The notes: generated by a model from the sequence alone, not told the origin. A DNA stretch of 64,000 bases from Microbacterium sp. Root553 (GCF_001426995.1 NZ_LMFY01000001.1:892713-956712); one strand, 5' to 3'; shown: positions 17,061 through 26,368, numbered from the stretch's first letter. Translations and numbers: made by a program.

Positions 17061-17764
17061 TAGCCGTTCGCCTCCGAGGGGTGGGGCTCGCCCACCGTGT
17101 GCCCCGACCAGTCGCCCTTCACGTGCTCGATGTGCGCGACCACGAGCTCGCGCGCACGCACCGCGTCGCGGGACTCGATGGCATCCATGATCGTGTGGTG
17201 CTCCTTGGCGGAGCCGGTGAGGCGCCCGCGTTCGTACAGCTCCGCGAGACCGAACAGACGCGTCTGCGAGCGCAGCGACTGGACCAGCTGCGTGAGACGG
17301 GCGTTGCCCGCGTACTGCAGGATCGCGAGGTGGAAGTCGCTGTCCGCGCTCAGGTACTCGACGAGGTCGCCGCGTTCGGCCGCCTCGACGATGTCGTCGG
17401 CCTTGCTGCGGAGTTCGGCGAACGCGCTCTCGGGGATCAGCGGGGTCGCCTTCTCGACGGCCGGCGGCTCGAGGAAGAGTCGCAGCTCGGTGACCTCGGC
17501 GAGATCGTGGGACGACACCTCGGTCACCCGGAAGCCGCGGTTGGGCATCGCGACGACGAGCCCCTCGCGCACCAGGTCGAGCATGGCCTCGCGGATGGGC
17601 GTCGCCGACGTTCCGAACTCCTCGCCGAGGCTCGGCGCGGAGTAGACCCGCCCCGGCTGCATCTCACCGCTGATGATGGCCGACCGCAGCGCACGGGTCA
17701 CCGTGTCGCGCACACTGGGCTGCTTGCTGAGTCGCACCAGGCTGCGTGTGTCAGTTCCGGACAT
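17060..17764 (-). CDS. GntR-family regulator with FCD ligand domain
   Basis: This is a 234-residue regulator. The N-terminal winged helix (DTVTRALRSAIISGEMQPGRVYSAPSLGEEFGTSATPIREAMLDLVREGLV) is followed by an all-helical FCD domain (SDFHLAILQYAGNARL, with the Asp/His pattern used for metal or ligand binding). The ATG at 17764 has a GGAGGGGG ribosome site. It sits inside the hydroxyproline operon, so it is probably autoregulated. I infer that it binds the AGTACA...TTGCA sites at 9984, 20721 and 31964, with hydroxyproline or a pathway intermediate as inducer. Confidence 0.9.
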   Translation of the reverse strand: MSGTDTRSLVRLSKQPSVRDTVTRALRSAIISGEMQPGRVYSAPSLGEEFGTSATPIREAMLDLVREGLVVAMPNRGFRVTEVSSHDLAEVTELRLFLEPPAVEKATPLIPESAFAELRSKADDIVEAAERGDLVEYLSADSDFHLAILQYAGNARLTQLVQSLRSQTRLFGLAELYERGRLTGSAKEHHTIMDAIESRDAVRARELVVAHIEHVKGDWSGHTVGEPHPSEANG

Positions 17765-18746
17765 CTGTGTTCCCCCTCCGAGGCGATGCATCAGCGCGGT
17801 GCGCCGAGCTCAGGATCCGCGCCACCACGGCGAGATCCTCCCAGCTCATGCCGACGCCGGTGTAGACGGCCGGTCGAGCCTGGCGGCGCACGAATGCACC
17901 CGCCACCAACTCTCCCAGATTCGTCAGGGGCTGCGTACCCGCCCTCCCGTGCGCGAGGTCGAGCGCCTGCAGCAGGTTGCCGTTCTCGCGCAGTGCGGAT
18001 GCCCGGGCCTCGACCACCAGATCGGCGTCGGTGATCAGATCGGCGCCCAGTTCCCGGCGCTCAGCGCCGTGCGAGCCGATGGCCGCCACGACGGCGTGAT
18101 CGCCGACATCGGCGCGGCCGAGAACCGGCACGTTCGACGAGGTGGCCGTGATGACGACATCGGCGGCGCGCACGTCTTCGAGAGCACCGGATGCCGCGGC
18201 GATGCCGTCGGCGCGGAGTCGCTCGACCAGTGCGGCGGTGCGGTCAGGGGCGCGGCCCACGATGCTCACCGCGCCGACCGGCATCAGGTCGACGAGCGTG
18301 CGCACATGCGCCTCGGCCTGCGGTCCCGACCCGAGCACCGCGAGCGACTCGATGCCGCCCCTCGGGCCCCGCGGGTCGGCCTGCAGCATGCCGCGGATCG
18401 CGACCGCCGTGACCGCGGGGGTGCGCAGGGTCGTCAGGTGGGCCCCGTCGAGGATCGCGAGGGGGCTCAGCGTCGCCGCGTCGAACACCAGGTACCACGC
18501 CTGGATCTTGGGCAGACCCCGCGCGGTGTTGTGCGGGGCGATCGTCACGACCTTGATGCCCGCGTGCTCGGGCGACTGCGTCGGCATCAGCAGGAACTCG
18601 CCGCTGTCGAGCGGGCTGAACAGGCGTGGAGCGTCGGCCTCGATGTCGACCCCGTCGCGCAGCGCCGACGTGATGGCGTCGACCGCACCGCGGCGGTCGA
18701 TCGCCGCATCGATCTCGTCGACGCCGATCACGGGAACTGACGTCAC
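17751..18746 (-). CDS. Ornithine cyclodeaminase / mu-crystallin family protein
   Basis: This is a 331-residue NAD(P)-binding protein of the OCD/mu-crystallin fold, with the Rossmann motif SLAVLGSGPQAEAHVRTLVDL near residue 130 and the substrate-lysine region HAGIKVVTIAPHN. In hydroxyproline gene clusters, members reduce delta-1-pyrroline-2-carboxylate to proline; that is more likely here than true ornithine cyclodeaminase. The GTG start at 18746 overlaps the stop of the epimerase gene by 4 bases. The 3' end overlaps the GntR start by 14 bases. Confidence 0.85.
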   Translation of the reverse strand: MTSVPVIGVDEIDAAIDRRGAVDAITSALRDGVDIEADAPRLFSPLDSGEFLLMPTQSPEHAGIKVVTIAPHNTARGLPKIQAWYLVFDAATLSPLAILDGAHLTTLRTPAVTAVAIRGMLQADPRGPRGGIESLAVLGSGPQAEAHVRTLVDLMPVGAVSIVGRAPDRTAALVERLRADGIAAASGALEDVRAADVVITATSSNVPVLGRADVGDHAVVAAIGSHGAERRELGADLITDADLVVEARASALRENGNLLQALDLAHGRAGTQPLTNLGELVAGAFVRRQARPAVYTGVGMSWEDLAVVARILSSAHRADASPRRGNTDVRN

Positions 18747-19744
18747 AGCACGAACCCCCGGGGGAACGGATCGCTGGGGTCGAGCATGTACTGCGCCGTG
18801 CCCGTCACCCACGCGCGGCCGGTGATCGTCGGGATGACGGCGGGGATGCCGGCGACCTCGGTTGTCTCGACGAGGCGGCCGGTGAAGCTCGTGCCGATGA
18901 ACGACTCGTTGACGAAGTCCTGATCGAGCGGCAGCTCGCCCCGCGCGTGCAGCTGAGCCATGCGCGCGCTCGTGCCGGTGCCGCAGGGCGAACGGTCGAA
19001 CCACCCGGGGTGGATGGCCATCGCGTGCCGCGAGTGCACCGCGGTCGACCCCGGCGCCTTCAGGTAGACGTGGTGGCAGCCGCGGATGGTGGGGTCGACC
19101 GGGTGCACGGGTTCGCCCGTCGCCTCGATCGCGTCCATGATGGCGAGTCCCGCCGCGAGCAGCTCGTCCTTGTGCGCGCGGTCGAACGGCAGCCCGATCT
19201 GCTCGAGCGAGACGATCGCATAGAAGTTGCCGCCGAAGGCGAGGTCGTACTCGACGGCGCCGAGCCCCGGCACGTCGACGACCTGGTCGAGCGCGACGAC
19301 GAACGACGGCACGTTGCGCAGGGTGACGCTGTCGGCGTGCCCGTCGGACACGTGCACGTCGGCGATCACGAGACCTGCCGGGGTGTCGAGCCGGATCGTG
19401 GTGACCGGCTCGATGACCGGCACCATGCCCGTCTCGACGAGCACGGTCGCCACGCCGATCGTGCCGTGCCCGCACATGGGCAGGCAGCCCGACACCTCGA
19501 TGTAGAGCACGCCGACGTCGGCATCGGGTCGCGTCGGCGGCTGCAGGATCGCGCCGCTCATCGCACTGTGGCCGCGGGGCTCGTTCATCAGCAGCAGGCG
19601 CAGGTCATCGCTGTTCGCCATGAACCACTGCCGGCGCTCCTCCATGGTCGACCCCGGCATCGCTCCGACGCCGCCGACGATCACCCGCGTCGGCATCCCC
19701 TCGGTGTGGGAGTCGACGGCGTGGAAGAGGCGTTGTGCTCGCAT
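18743..19744 (-). CDS. Proline racemase family, 4-hydroxyproline 2-epimerase
   Basis: This is a 333-residue cofactor-independent epimerase converting trans-4-hydroxy-L-proline to cis-4-hydroxy-D-proline. Both catalytic cysteines are present, in GCLPMCGHGTIG (about residue 90) and RSPCGTGTSARMAQL (about residue 250). This argues against the trans-3-hydroxyproline dehydratase subgroup, which lacks one of them. The ATG at 19744 begins the conserved MRAQRLFHAVDSHTEGMP segment. Neighbours encode the dehydrogenase, deaminase and semialdehyde dehydrogenase of the same pathway, which supports hydroxyproline over proline as substrate. Confidence 0.92.
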   Translation of the reverse strand: MRAQRLFHAVDSHTEGMPTRVIVGGVGAMPGSTMEERRQWFMANSDDLRLLLMNEPRGHSAMSGAILQPPTRPDADVGVLYIEVSGCLPMCGHGTIGVATVLVETGMVPVIEPVTTIRLDTPAGLVIADVHVSDGHADSVTLRNVPSFVVALDQVVDVPGLGAVEYDLAFGGNFYAIVSLEQIGLPFDRAHKDELLAAGLAIMDAIEATGEPVHPVDPTIRGCHHVYLKAPGSTAVHSRHAMAIHPGWFDRSPCGTGTSARMAQLHARGELPLDQDFVNESFIGTSFTGRLVETTEVAGIPAVIPTITGRAWVTGTAQYMLDPSDPFPRGFVL

Positions 19745-19760
19745 GTGTCGTCTCTCCGGA

Positions 19761-20669
19761 TCAGCGGTAGCCCTTGGCCAGAACGGCCTCGGTGTCGGCG
19801 ATGATACGCGTGCGCACCTCGTCGGGAAGCGGCAGGCGCGGCGGGCGGGTCGTGATGCCGGCGGGTGCGACTCCGGCGACCTCCTGCGACAGCTTGATCG
19901 CCTGCACGAACCAGGTCTTCGAGTCCCAGCGCAGCAGCGGGTGCAGGTCGCGGTACATCTCGTGCGCCTTGGCCCAGCTGGCGGGGTCGCCCGAGGTCGA
20001 CAGGTTGTAGAGCTCGACGGTGGATGCCGGGATCGCGTTGGGATAGCCGGCGACCCAACCGACGGCGCCGTTGATGCCGAGTTCGAGCACGACGTCGTCG
20101 GATCCGATCGAGATGTCGAGGCCCGGCGCGAGCTCGCGGATCGCGTAGGCGTTGCGCACGTCGCCCGAGAACTCCTTGACCGAGACGATGAGTCCCTCGT
20201 CGAACAGGCGCGCGAGCAGCTCGGGACGCAGGTCGATCTTCGTGTCGATGGGGTTGTTGTACGCGAGGATCGGCAGTCCGACGGCGGCGACGCGACGGTA
20301 GTGGTCGACGACCTCGTCATCGCTCGCGCGGTAGGCGTTCGGGGGCAGCAGCATGACGGCGGGTGCGCCGTGCTCGGCGGCGTGCTCGGTGAAGCGCACG
20401 CTCTCCATCGCTCCGTATGCTCCGACGCCGGGGATCACGGCCACGCCCTCGGGCGACGCCTCGACGGCGGTGAGGTAGACGCGCTTGCGCTCCTCCTCCG
20501 TGAGGGTCTGGTACTCGCCGAGCGAGCCGTTGGGGATGATCCCCGTCACGCCGTTGTCGGTGGTGAAGCGGATGTGCTCGGCGTAGGCGTCGTAGTTGAC
20601 GGAGAAGTCCGGATTGATCGGCAGCGTGGTCGCGAGGTTGACACCGTGCCACGGCTTCTTTTCGGTCAT
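19761..20669 (-). CDS. DapA-family lyase, probable pyrroline-4-hydroxy-2-carboxylate deaminase
   Basis: This is a 302-residue class I aldolase-fold protein of the dihydrodipicolinate synthase family. The Schiff-base lysine is in VSVKEFSGD and the conserved Tyr in LAYNNPID; GSLGEY replaces the usual GTTGE. In this operon it should deaminate and dehydrate pyrroline-4-hydroxy-2-carboxylate to 2-oxoglutarate semialdehyde. A dedicated lysine-biosynthesis role is unlikely given the context. The ATG at 20669 has AGGAG 9 bases upstream. It is the first gene of the hydroxyproline operon, with the shared operator about 50 bases upstream. Confidence 0.88.
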   Translation of the reverse strand: MTEKKPWHGVNLATTLPINPDFSVNYDAYAEHIRFTTDNGVTGIIPNGSLGEYQTLTEEERKRVYLTAVEASPEGVAVIPGVGAYGAMESVRFTEHAAEHGAPAVMLLPPNAYRASDDEVVDHYRRVAAVGLPILAYNNPIDTKIDLRPELLARLFDEGLIVSVKEFSGDVRNAYAIRELAPGLDISIGSDDVVLELGINGAVGWVAGYPNAIPASTVELYNLSTSGDPASWAKAHEMYRDLHPLLRWDSKTWFVQAIKLSQEVAGVAPAGITTRPPRLPLPDEVRTRIIADTEAVLAKGYR

Positions 20670-20717
20670 GAGTCAGAACTCCTGTGCTGTCGGCGCCCCT
20701 CGGCACCAGAGTGATGG

Positions 20718-20740
20718 ATTAGTACAATTGCAATGTTAGT
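20718..20740 (-). promoter_or_regulatory. GntR-like operator, promoter of the hydroxyproline operon
   Basis: Bases 20721-20736 read AGTACAATTGCAATGT, sharing AGTACA and ATTGCA with the element at 9984-10003 and with the reverse strand of 31964-31984. It lies between the stop of the second GH127 gene (20779) and the DapA-family start (20669), where the hydroxyproline operon promoter must be. The surrounding bases are notably AT-rich for this genome. Confidence 0.6.
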
Positions 20741-20778
20741 GGGTGGGGACTGCCCTGTCCACGAAACGATCCGATCGG

Positions 20779-23640
20779 TCACGAGCCGTCGCCCCGTGAC
20801 GGCAGAATAAGCCTCTGACGGGCCTCTTCGTTGCCCGCGCGGTCGGTCGCCGCGAACTCGACGACCTGCTCCTCGTCGCTGAGCGCGCGAGTGAACGCCT
20901 CCTGGAACGTCGCCCAGAAGGTGCCGGGGCCCTCCCACTGGATGCGCTCGACCCCCGACACGTCGTCGGTCGCCGTGAGGGTGATCTCGACGCTGGATCC
21001 GAGACGGCGGACCGTGGCGCGGGAGACGGGGGCTCCCGTGTCGACCGCGAAGTCGCGAGCCGCATGTCCCGTCGCACCCGCAGCATCCGTCGCGCGTGCC
21101 CTGACCTGATGCACGCCGTCGCCGGGCAGCGGGAAAGGCCCGGTGTAGGGACTCCATGCCCCGTCGGCCAGCGACACCTCGACCTGCAGGCCGCCGGATC
21201 CGGCGAGATCGTCGGCCACGACGGTGACCGTCGGCAGCTCGGTGAACCAGCCCGACGGCGCCGGGATGATGTCGGTCGCGATCGCGAGCGACGGCGCGAG
21301 AGAAGCCTCGGCGAGCGCGCGCGGAATGCTCCACTCGACCACGGGGATGCCGTCGGCGTCGGCGCTCTCGAGCCACGTCACCCCGGCGGCGTCGGTGTCG
21401 CGCACCGCGCCGCGGGGGTGCCCGCCGAGACCGTCGACATCGGCGGCCGCAGCGGCCGCGAGCACCCGGATCAGCTCGGTCTGCGCGAGGAGTCCGTCAC
21501 GACGCGCGGCGCTCGCGGTCTCGCCGACCCGGTCGAGGAACGCGGCGCGGGTCCGCGGCGCCGGCTCGCGCCAGACGTCGTCGAGCAGCGACGAACCGTC
21601 CTGCCGCAGGCGCACCGGCACGTCGGTCCCGGCCCCGACGAACGCGATGTCGGCCCCCGAAGCCCGCACATACATGTGGTACCTGTCGTCGCTGCCGGTC
21701 CAGACGGGCTCGAAGCGCACCCCGGCGATGCGCACCGCGCCGTCGGCGCGCAGCGCGGCCTCGACATCGGCGGCGGATTCGGCGTCGTCGGCACGCAGCG
21801 ACCCGTCGAGGCGCCGTCGCTGCGTGAGCGGAAGATCGAGGGTGGTGGTCGCATCCGACCGCGCGACCAGCACCGACGGGCCGAACTCGATCGACTGCAG
21901 CACCGCGTCATCGGGTGTCGGCACGGCCCGCAGCGAGGCGTGCGTCTCGATGCGGAGGACGTCGCCCGACGTCCAGCGGCGGCGCACGACCAGGTGCCCG
22001 TCTTCGACAGGAGCCGGGATCTTCTCGTCGCCGACCCTGAGGGTCGGGGCGCCGATCGCCCACTCGGGCACACGGATGCGCAGGGTCAGGGGTGTGCCGT
22101 CGACGAACTGGTCGTCGCCGACGATGCGCAGCTCGGTCGTGCCGCCGAAGGGCTGCGTCGTCAGCATCCGCACCGTCACGTGCTGCTCGCGCCAGTCGAG
22201 CGCGGCCGACACGAAGAGCGCGACCCAGAGCTCGTCGTCGGCACCCGCATCCGTCTCCGCCGCGGTGAAGAAGACGGTGTCCTGATACTTCACGTGGTTC
22301 TCGAGCCCGGTGCCTCCGCAGCAGGTGCCGATGTTGTCGAACTCGGCGACCGCCCCGGGATTCACCGGGAACATGTATGCGACCTCGGGACTCGTGTCGG
22401 AGTCGACGTCGCGGCGCGAGGCGAGGATGTGATTCAGCATCCCGCGCTCGTAGTAGGCCAGGAACCGTGCGTCGCGGGTGAGGGCGAACAGCTGTCGCGC
22501 GATCTTGAGCAGGTTGTAGGTGGCGCAGGTCTCGGCGTTGCGATGCCCGATGTCGCCCGCGACGGTGTCGGGCGCACCCCACAGCTCGCTCTCGCCCGTG
22601 CCGCCGTGCGCGAAGGTGCGACCGGGCACGATCCGATCCCAGAGGCCGAGCACGGCGTCGAGGTAGCGGCGCTCGCCGGTGAGGTCGTATTCGTGGAGGT
22701 AGCCCAGCAGCTGCGGCAGGTGCTGGTTCGCGTGCATGTCGGTGAGCACGTCACGGCGGTCGGCGCCGGCCGCGAGCAGGTCGTCCTGGTCGAAGAGCCG
22801 TGCGACCTCGAGGAAGAGGGGCTCGTCGGCGACGACGCTCAACCGGGCCATCGTCTCGTTCATGCCCCCGTACTCTCCGGCGATGTACAGCGACCACATG
22901 CGCTGGATCCGCTCGTGGTCGAGTCGGGTCAGGCGGTGCGCCACCCAGTGGCCCATCGAGACGGCGATGTCGCGCGCCTCGGTGCTGCCGGTCAGCTCGT
23001 AGGCGTCGAGCAGGCCGGCCATGATCTTGTGCGTCGTGTAGTACGGCGCCCAGATCTCGCCGTACGGCGCGTAGTCCTCGAGTCGCGAGAACTGCCATTC
23101 GCCGTAGGCGGCGAGAAAGCCGGGGTGCGAGAACCGGCCGGTGGCGGCGAGCGCACGCTGCACCTCGCCGAGCCCTGCGACGAACTCGTCGACCTTGGCA
23201 CGCAACGTCTCATCGCGCTCCCCCGCGTAGGCGAGCGAGAGCATCGACAGGAAGTGCCCGGCATAGTGCCCGCGCAGCAGATTCGCGGTCTGCGCGCTCT
23301 CCCGCCCGGGGTAGTCGTGCTCGCCCCACGCCTGCTCGCGCGGGTGGCCGAAGTCCTCCCAGTTGCCGGGAGCCGGAGCGCCCCGGGTGTCGAGACCCGC
23401 GTTCGCGCGGAAGACGGCGAGCAGACGATCCACCGGATACACGCGCGCCAGGTGCAGCATCTGGTCGCGGGCTCGCGCGAAGACGCTGTCGTCGCCGAGG
23501 CGCACGCGATCGAGGGGGAAGGGCCGCAGCCGCGCGGACGAGAGGATGCCGGACGACCCCGTCGCTCCCCCGGCGCGGTCGGCCCGCCCTTCGACGCGGT
23601 CGGTCGCCGCGCCCCAGGCCATCGCGTTGCCCCGGATCAT
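20779..23640 (-). CDS. GH127-family glycoside hydrolase with C-terminal Ig-like region
   Basis: This is a 953-residue protein. Residues about 30-690 form the GH127 (former DUF1680) catalytic and beta domains, with zinc/catalytic residues Glu370 and Cys372 (AETCATYN) and Cys440-Cys441 (GTCCGGTG). The final ~170 residues are beta-rich Ig-like repeats (VSLADGAWSPYTGPF, VDTGAPVSRATV, TATDDVSGVERIQWEG). No signal peptide is seen, so it should act in the cytoplasm on imported arabinosides. The ATG at 23640 overlaps the peptidase stop by 4 bases; the open frame extends further upstream but is antisense-like there. It differs strongly from the GH127 at 10049, suggesting another linkage specificity. 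Confidence 0.9.
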   Translation of the reverse strand: MIRGNAMAWGAATDRVEGRADRAGGATGSSGILSSARLRPFPLDRVRLGDDSVFARARDQMLHLARVYPVDRLLAVFRANAGLDTRGAPAPGNWEDFGHPREQAWGEHDYPGRESAQTANLLRGHYAGHFLSMLSLAYAGERDETLRAKVDEFVAGLGEVQRALAATGRFSHPGFLAAYGEWQFSRLEDYAPYGEIWAPYYTTHKIMAGLLDAYELTGSTEARDIAVSMGHWVAHRLTRLDHERIQRMWSLYIAGEYGGMNETMARLSVVADEPLFLEVARLFDQDDLLAAGADRRDVLTDMHANQHLPQLLGYLHEYDLTGERRYLDAVLGLWDRIVPGRTFAHGGTGESELWGAPDTVAGDIGHRNAETCATYNLLKIARQLFALTRDARFLAYYERGMLNHILASRRDVDSDTSPEVAYMFPVNPGAVAEFDNIGTCCGGTGLENHVKYQDTVFFTAAETDAGADDELWVALFVSAALDWREQHVTVRMLTTQPFGGTTELRIVGDDQFVDGTPLTLRIRVPEWAIGAPTLRVGDEKIPAPVEDGHLVVRRRWTSGDVLRIETHASLRAVPTPDDAVLQSIEFGPSVLVARSDATTTLDLPLTQRRRLDGSLRADDAESAADVEAALRADGAVRIAGVRFEPVWTGSDDRYHMYVRASGADIAFVGAGTDVPVRLRQDGSSLLDDVWREPAPRTRAAFLDRVGETASAARRDGLLAQTELIRVLAAAAAADVDGLGGHPRGAVRDTDAAGVTWLESADADGIPVVEWSIPRALAEASLAPSLAIATDIIPAPSGWFTELPTVTVVADDLAGSGGLQVEVSLADGAWSPYTGPFPLPGDGVHQVRARATDAAGATGHAARDFAVDTGAPVSRATVRRLGSSVEITLTATDDVSGVERIQWEGPGTFWATFQEAFTRALSDEEQVVEFAATDRAGNEEARQRLILPSRGDGS

Positions 23641-25079
23641 CGCGACGCCCACTGGCGCCGCGTCCACTCCTCGATGCCGGCGGCGTCGATGGGGAGGGCG
23701 TCGGAGAGCACATCGGATCCGGTGGGGGTGACGAGGATGTCGTCTTCGAGGCGCACGCCGATGCCACGCAGCTCGGGCGGCAGCGTCAGGTCGTGCGCGT
23801 GGAAGTACAGACCGGGCTCGACCGTCATCACGACGCCAGGCTCGAGGTCGGCGCCCATGTAGTCCTCGTAGTGCGCCTGGCTGCAGTCGTGCACATCGAG
23901 CCCGAGGTGGTGGCCGATGCCGCACGCGAGGTAGCGACGGTGCTGCTGGCCCTGCGGCGACAGCGCCTCGTCGACAGAGACCGGAAGAAGACCCCAGTCG
24001 TGCAGTCCCTGGGCCACGACCTGCATCGAGGCGAAGTGGAAGTCGAGGTATGCCGTGCCGGGCCGGATCTGCGCGAGACCCGCGCGGTGCGCCTTCTCGA
24101 CGAGATCGTGCACCTCGCGCTGAGCCCCACTGAAGGTGCCCTGGGCCGGAACCGTGCGGGTGACGTCGGCGGTGTAGAGCGAACGCGCCTCGACCCCCAT
24201 GTCGAGCAGCAGCGCCTGATCGGGGAGGATCGGACCGTCGCAGCGCACCCAGTGCAGGATCGGCGCGTGGGGCCCCGAGCCGACGATCGTGGAGTATCCG
24301 GGACCGTTGCCGTGGGTTCGCGCGTGGCGGTCGAACGTGCCCTGCAGCCAGCGCTCGCCGAGACCCTCGGAGATGGCACGGGGGATCTCGGCGACCACGG
24401 CGCCGAAGCCCGAGACGGTCGCATCGATCGCCAGCCGCAGCTGACCGATCTCCCACTCGTCCTTCACCATGCGCAGTCGCGAGAGGGTGCGCTCGAGATC
24501 GGCGGAGACCTCGAGGTCGTGCTCCGCGGCGAGCGCGCCGGCCGAGCGGGCGGCGAGCGCGCCGCGCAAGTCGGCGGAACGGGCCGCCAGGGCGCCGAGC
24601 GGCTCGACCGTCACCTGCAGCTCGTCCGCCCATTCCGCGAGGCCCGCCGACGGGCCGACCCAGAGCTCGCCGTGCAGCGCATCGCTGAAGAACCCGTCGT
24701 CGCCGGGGCGGAAGGGCGCGGGCATGTAGAGCACGGCGTCGTGACCGCCGGGGCGCGCCCACATCACGAGGGTGGCCTCTTCGGTCTGGCATCCCGTCGC
24801 CCAGACGAAGCTGCTGTCGGCACGGAATCCGTACGAGGAGTCGTCGTTGCGCACCGGGGCGATTCCCGAGCTCAGCACGAGGGTCGTGCCCGGCATGGCC
24901 GCGCTCAGTCGTTCGCGATGCGCGGCCGCGGCCTGCGCGCTCCCCTGCGGCAGGTCGGGACGCGTCGGGACGTCGTCCCACCCCTGCGCGATGAACTCGC
25001 GGAAGGCGGGGATCTGCGCCAGCCTCGGATAGCGGGTTCCCGCATAGGGCGGGCGTGCTCCGGTGGTCGTGTCGCTCAT
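23637..25079 (-). CDS. Xaa-Pro aminopeptidase, M24 family
   Basis: This is a 480-residue aminopeptidase P-type metalloenzyme that removes residues preceding proline, and plausibly hydroxyproline. The N-terminal domain (residues 1-170) precedes a pita-bread domain with the metal ligands in order: Asp in LLDMGVEA, Asp in YTADVTRT, His in GIGHHLGLDVHD, Glu in MTVEPGLYF and Glu in GVRLEDDI. No signal peptide is present. It is coupled by 4-base overlaps to the prolyl aminopeptidase and the GH127 gene, placing proline-specific peptide cleavage next to arabinose removal. Confidence 0.93.
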   Translation of the reverse strand: MSDTTTGARPPYAGTRYPRLAQIPAFREFIAQGWDDVPTRPDLPQGSAQAAAAHRERLSAAMPGTTLVLSSGIAPVRNDDSSYGFRADSSFVWATGCQTEEATLVMWARPGGHDAVLYMPAPFRPGDDGFFSDALHGELWVGPSAGLAEWADELQVTVEPLGALAARSADLRGALAARSAGALAAEHDLEVSADLERTLSRLRMVKDEWEIGQLRLAIDATVSGFGAVVAEIPRAISEGLGERWLQGTFDRHARTHGNGPGYSTIVGSGPHAPILHWVRCDGPILPDQALLLDMGVEARSLYTADVTRTVPAQGTFSGAQREVHDLVEKAHRAGLAQIRPGTAYLDFHFASMQVVAQGLHDWGLLPVSVDEALSPQGQQHRRYLACGIGHHLGLDVHDCSQAHYEDYMGADLEPGVVMTVEPGLYFHAHDLTLPPELRGIGVRLEDDILVTPTGSDVLSDALPIDAAGIEEWTRRQWASR

Positions 25080-26368
25080 GCGCGCTCTCCTCCACGGTCT
25101 CTGACGAGTTCTCTCAGGCGCGTCAGCGTGCGGCCCGAGGAGATCCCGTCGTGTTCGTATTCGTTCGTGACCCAGGACTGCGAGGCGCCGACACCCGTCA
25201 GGGTCTCGAGCTGCAGACCGGCGTCGACGTACATGTCATCGAAGTAGACGACCGCGGCCACCGGCACCTCGTTGCGCTGCAGAGCGGCACGGTCGTAGAG
25301 GGGCGACCAGTCGGTCTTCGCGGCGAGCTGGTCGACCGCGGTGCGGAAGCCGCGCAGCAGTCGCACCTCGTCGAACATCCAGGGGAACGCCATCTCGCCG
25401 GTGAACAGCAGCGGCCGACGCGCCTCGTCGAACTGCGGGCGCCGCTCGCGCTCGGCCTGCGCCGCCCACGCGGTCGCACCGCTCTGCTCGTCGCCGTAGA
25501 TCGATTCCTGCAGGGTCCAGAACAGGGGGTTGCCGGCGCTCGACGACAGCGTCATCACGTCCTGCAGGAACGCCGTCGACAGCTGCCCTGGGCGCACGAA
25601 GGCCTTCTCGACCAGCCAGTGCAGCCGCTCGAACCCCGGCTTCATGCCGAAGTCGATGCCCAGTGACTGAAAACGGCGCACCGTCAGCAGGTCGCCGTCG
25701 GGCAGGCGCACGTCGCCCTCCGCCAGCCGGTCGGCGATCCGCGCGACGGCGGCCTCGTCGTCGGGGAAACGGCGGTAGAACTCGGCCGTCTTGGTCTCGA
25801 CCCGCTCGAACGTGCGGCGGTAGACCTCGCTCGCCCGCGGCGGCATGCCGGGCACCCCTCCGCACACGTAGCTCGCCGTCAGCCCCTCGGGGGCGAACGA
25901 CAGGTAGGTCATGGTGATCCAGCCGCCGAAGCTCTGCGCGAGAGTCGCCCAGCGTCGGCCGTCGTACAGGTCGGTGCGCACGTGCTCGAGATCGCGCACG
26001 ATCGAATCCGCACGGAAGCAGGCCAGGTACTCGCCCCCCTCATCGCCGCGCTCGGCGACGATCGCGGCATCCAGCGGCGTGCTGAGTCCCGTGCCCCGCT
26101 GATCGACGAGCACCACGCGGTAGTCGCGCAGCGCCTCGTCGATCCAGCCGTCACGACCGAGCGGTCGGGGGTTCGCGCCGCCGGGTCCGCCCTGCAGATA
26201 GGTGAGCAGCGGACGATCGGCGGTGTCGGCCTCGGGGTCGACGAGCTCGCGCACGAACAGCTCGATGGTCTCGCCGTCGGCGGCGTTCCAGTCGAGGGGC
26301 ACCGTCGTGCGGTACTCACGGACGCGGATGCCGGGCAGCATGTACTGCGTCGTCGGCGTGCGGGTCAT
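25076..26368 (-). CDS. Alpha/beta hydrolase, proline iminopeptidase (S33) type
   Basis: This is a 430-residue serine peptidase releasing N-terminal proline-like residues. It shows the S33 oxyanion signature YLQGGPGG (near residue 60), DQRGTGLS (near 90), and the nucleophile Ser146 in LAQSFGGW. The Asp and His of the triad probably lie in YFDDMYVDAG and NEYEHDG. The ATG at 26368 overlaps the upstream ABC ATPase stop by 4 bases. With the M24 peptidase it would dismantle proline- or hydroxyproline-rich peptides in the cytoplasm. Confidence 0.92.
   Translation of the reverse strand: MTRTPTTQYMLPGIRVREYRTTVPLDWNAADGETIELFVRELVDPEADTADRPLLTYLQGGPGGANPRPLGRDGWIDEALRDYRVVLVDQRGTGLSTPLDAAIVAERGDEGGEYLACFRADSIVRDLEHVRTDLYDGRRWATLAQSFGGWITMTYLSFAPEGLTASYVCGGVPGMPPRASEVYRRTFERVETKTAEFYRRFPDDEAAVARIADRLAEGDVRLPDGDLLTVRRFQSLGIDFGMKPGFERLHWLVEKAFVRPGQLSTAFLQDVMTLSSSAGNPLFWTLQESIYGDEQSGATAWAAQAERERRPQFDEARRPLLFTGEMAFPWMFDEVRLLRGFRTAVDQLAAKTDWSPLYDRAALQRNEVPVAAVVYFDDMYVDAGLQLETLTGVGASQSWVTNEYEHDGISSGRTLTRLRELVRDRGGERA

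Noticed and set aside
21064..23862. 932-codon plus-strand reading frame opposite the second GH127
   Set aside because: It has no domain or ribosome site; GH127 zinc residues are on the other strand.
20779..25095. A single 1438-codon minus-strand protein
   Set aside because: The first ~485 codons are antisense/out-of-frame text over the M24 peptidase; GH127 homology begins at the ATG at 23640, which overlaps the peptidase stop.
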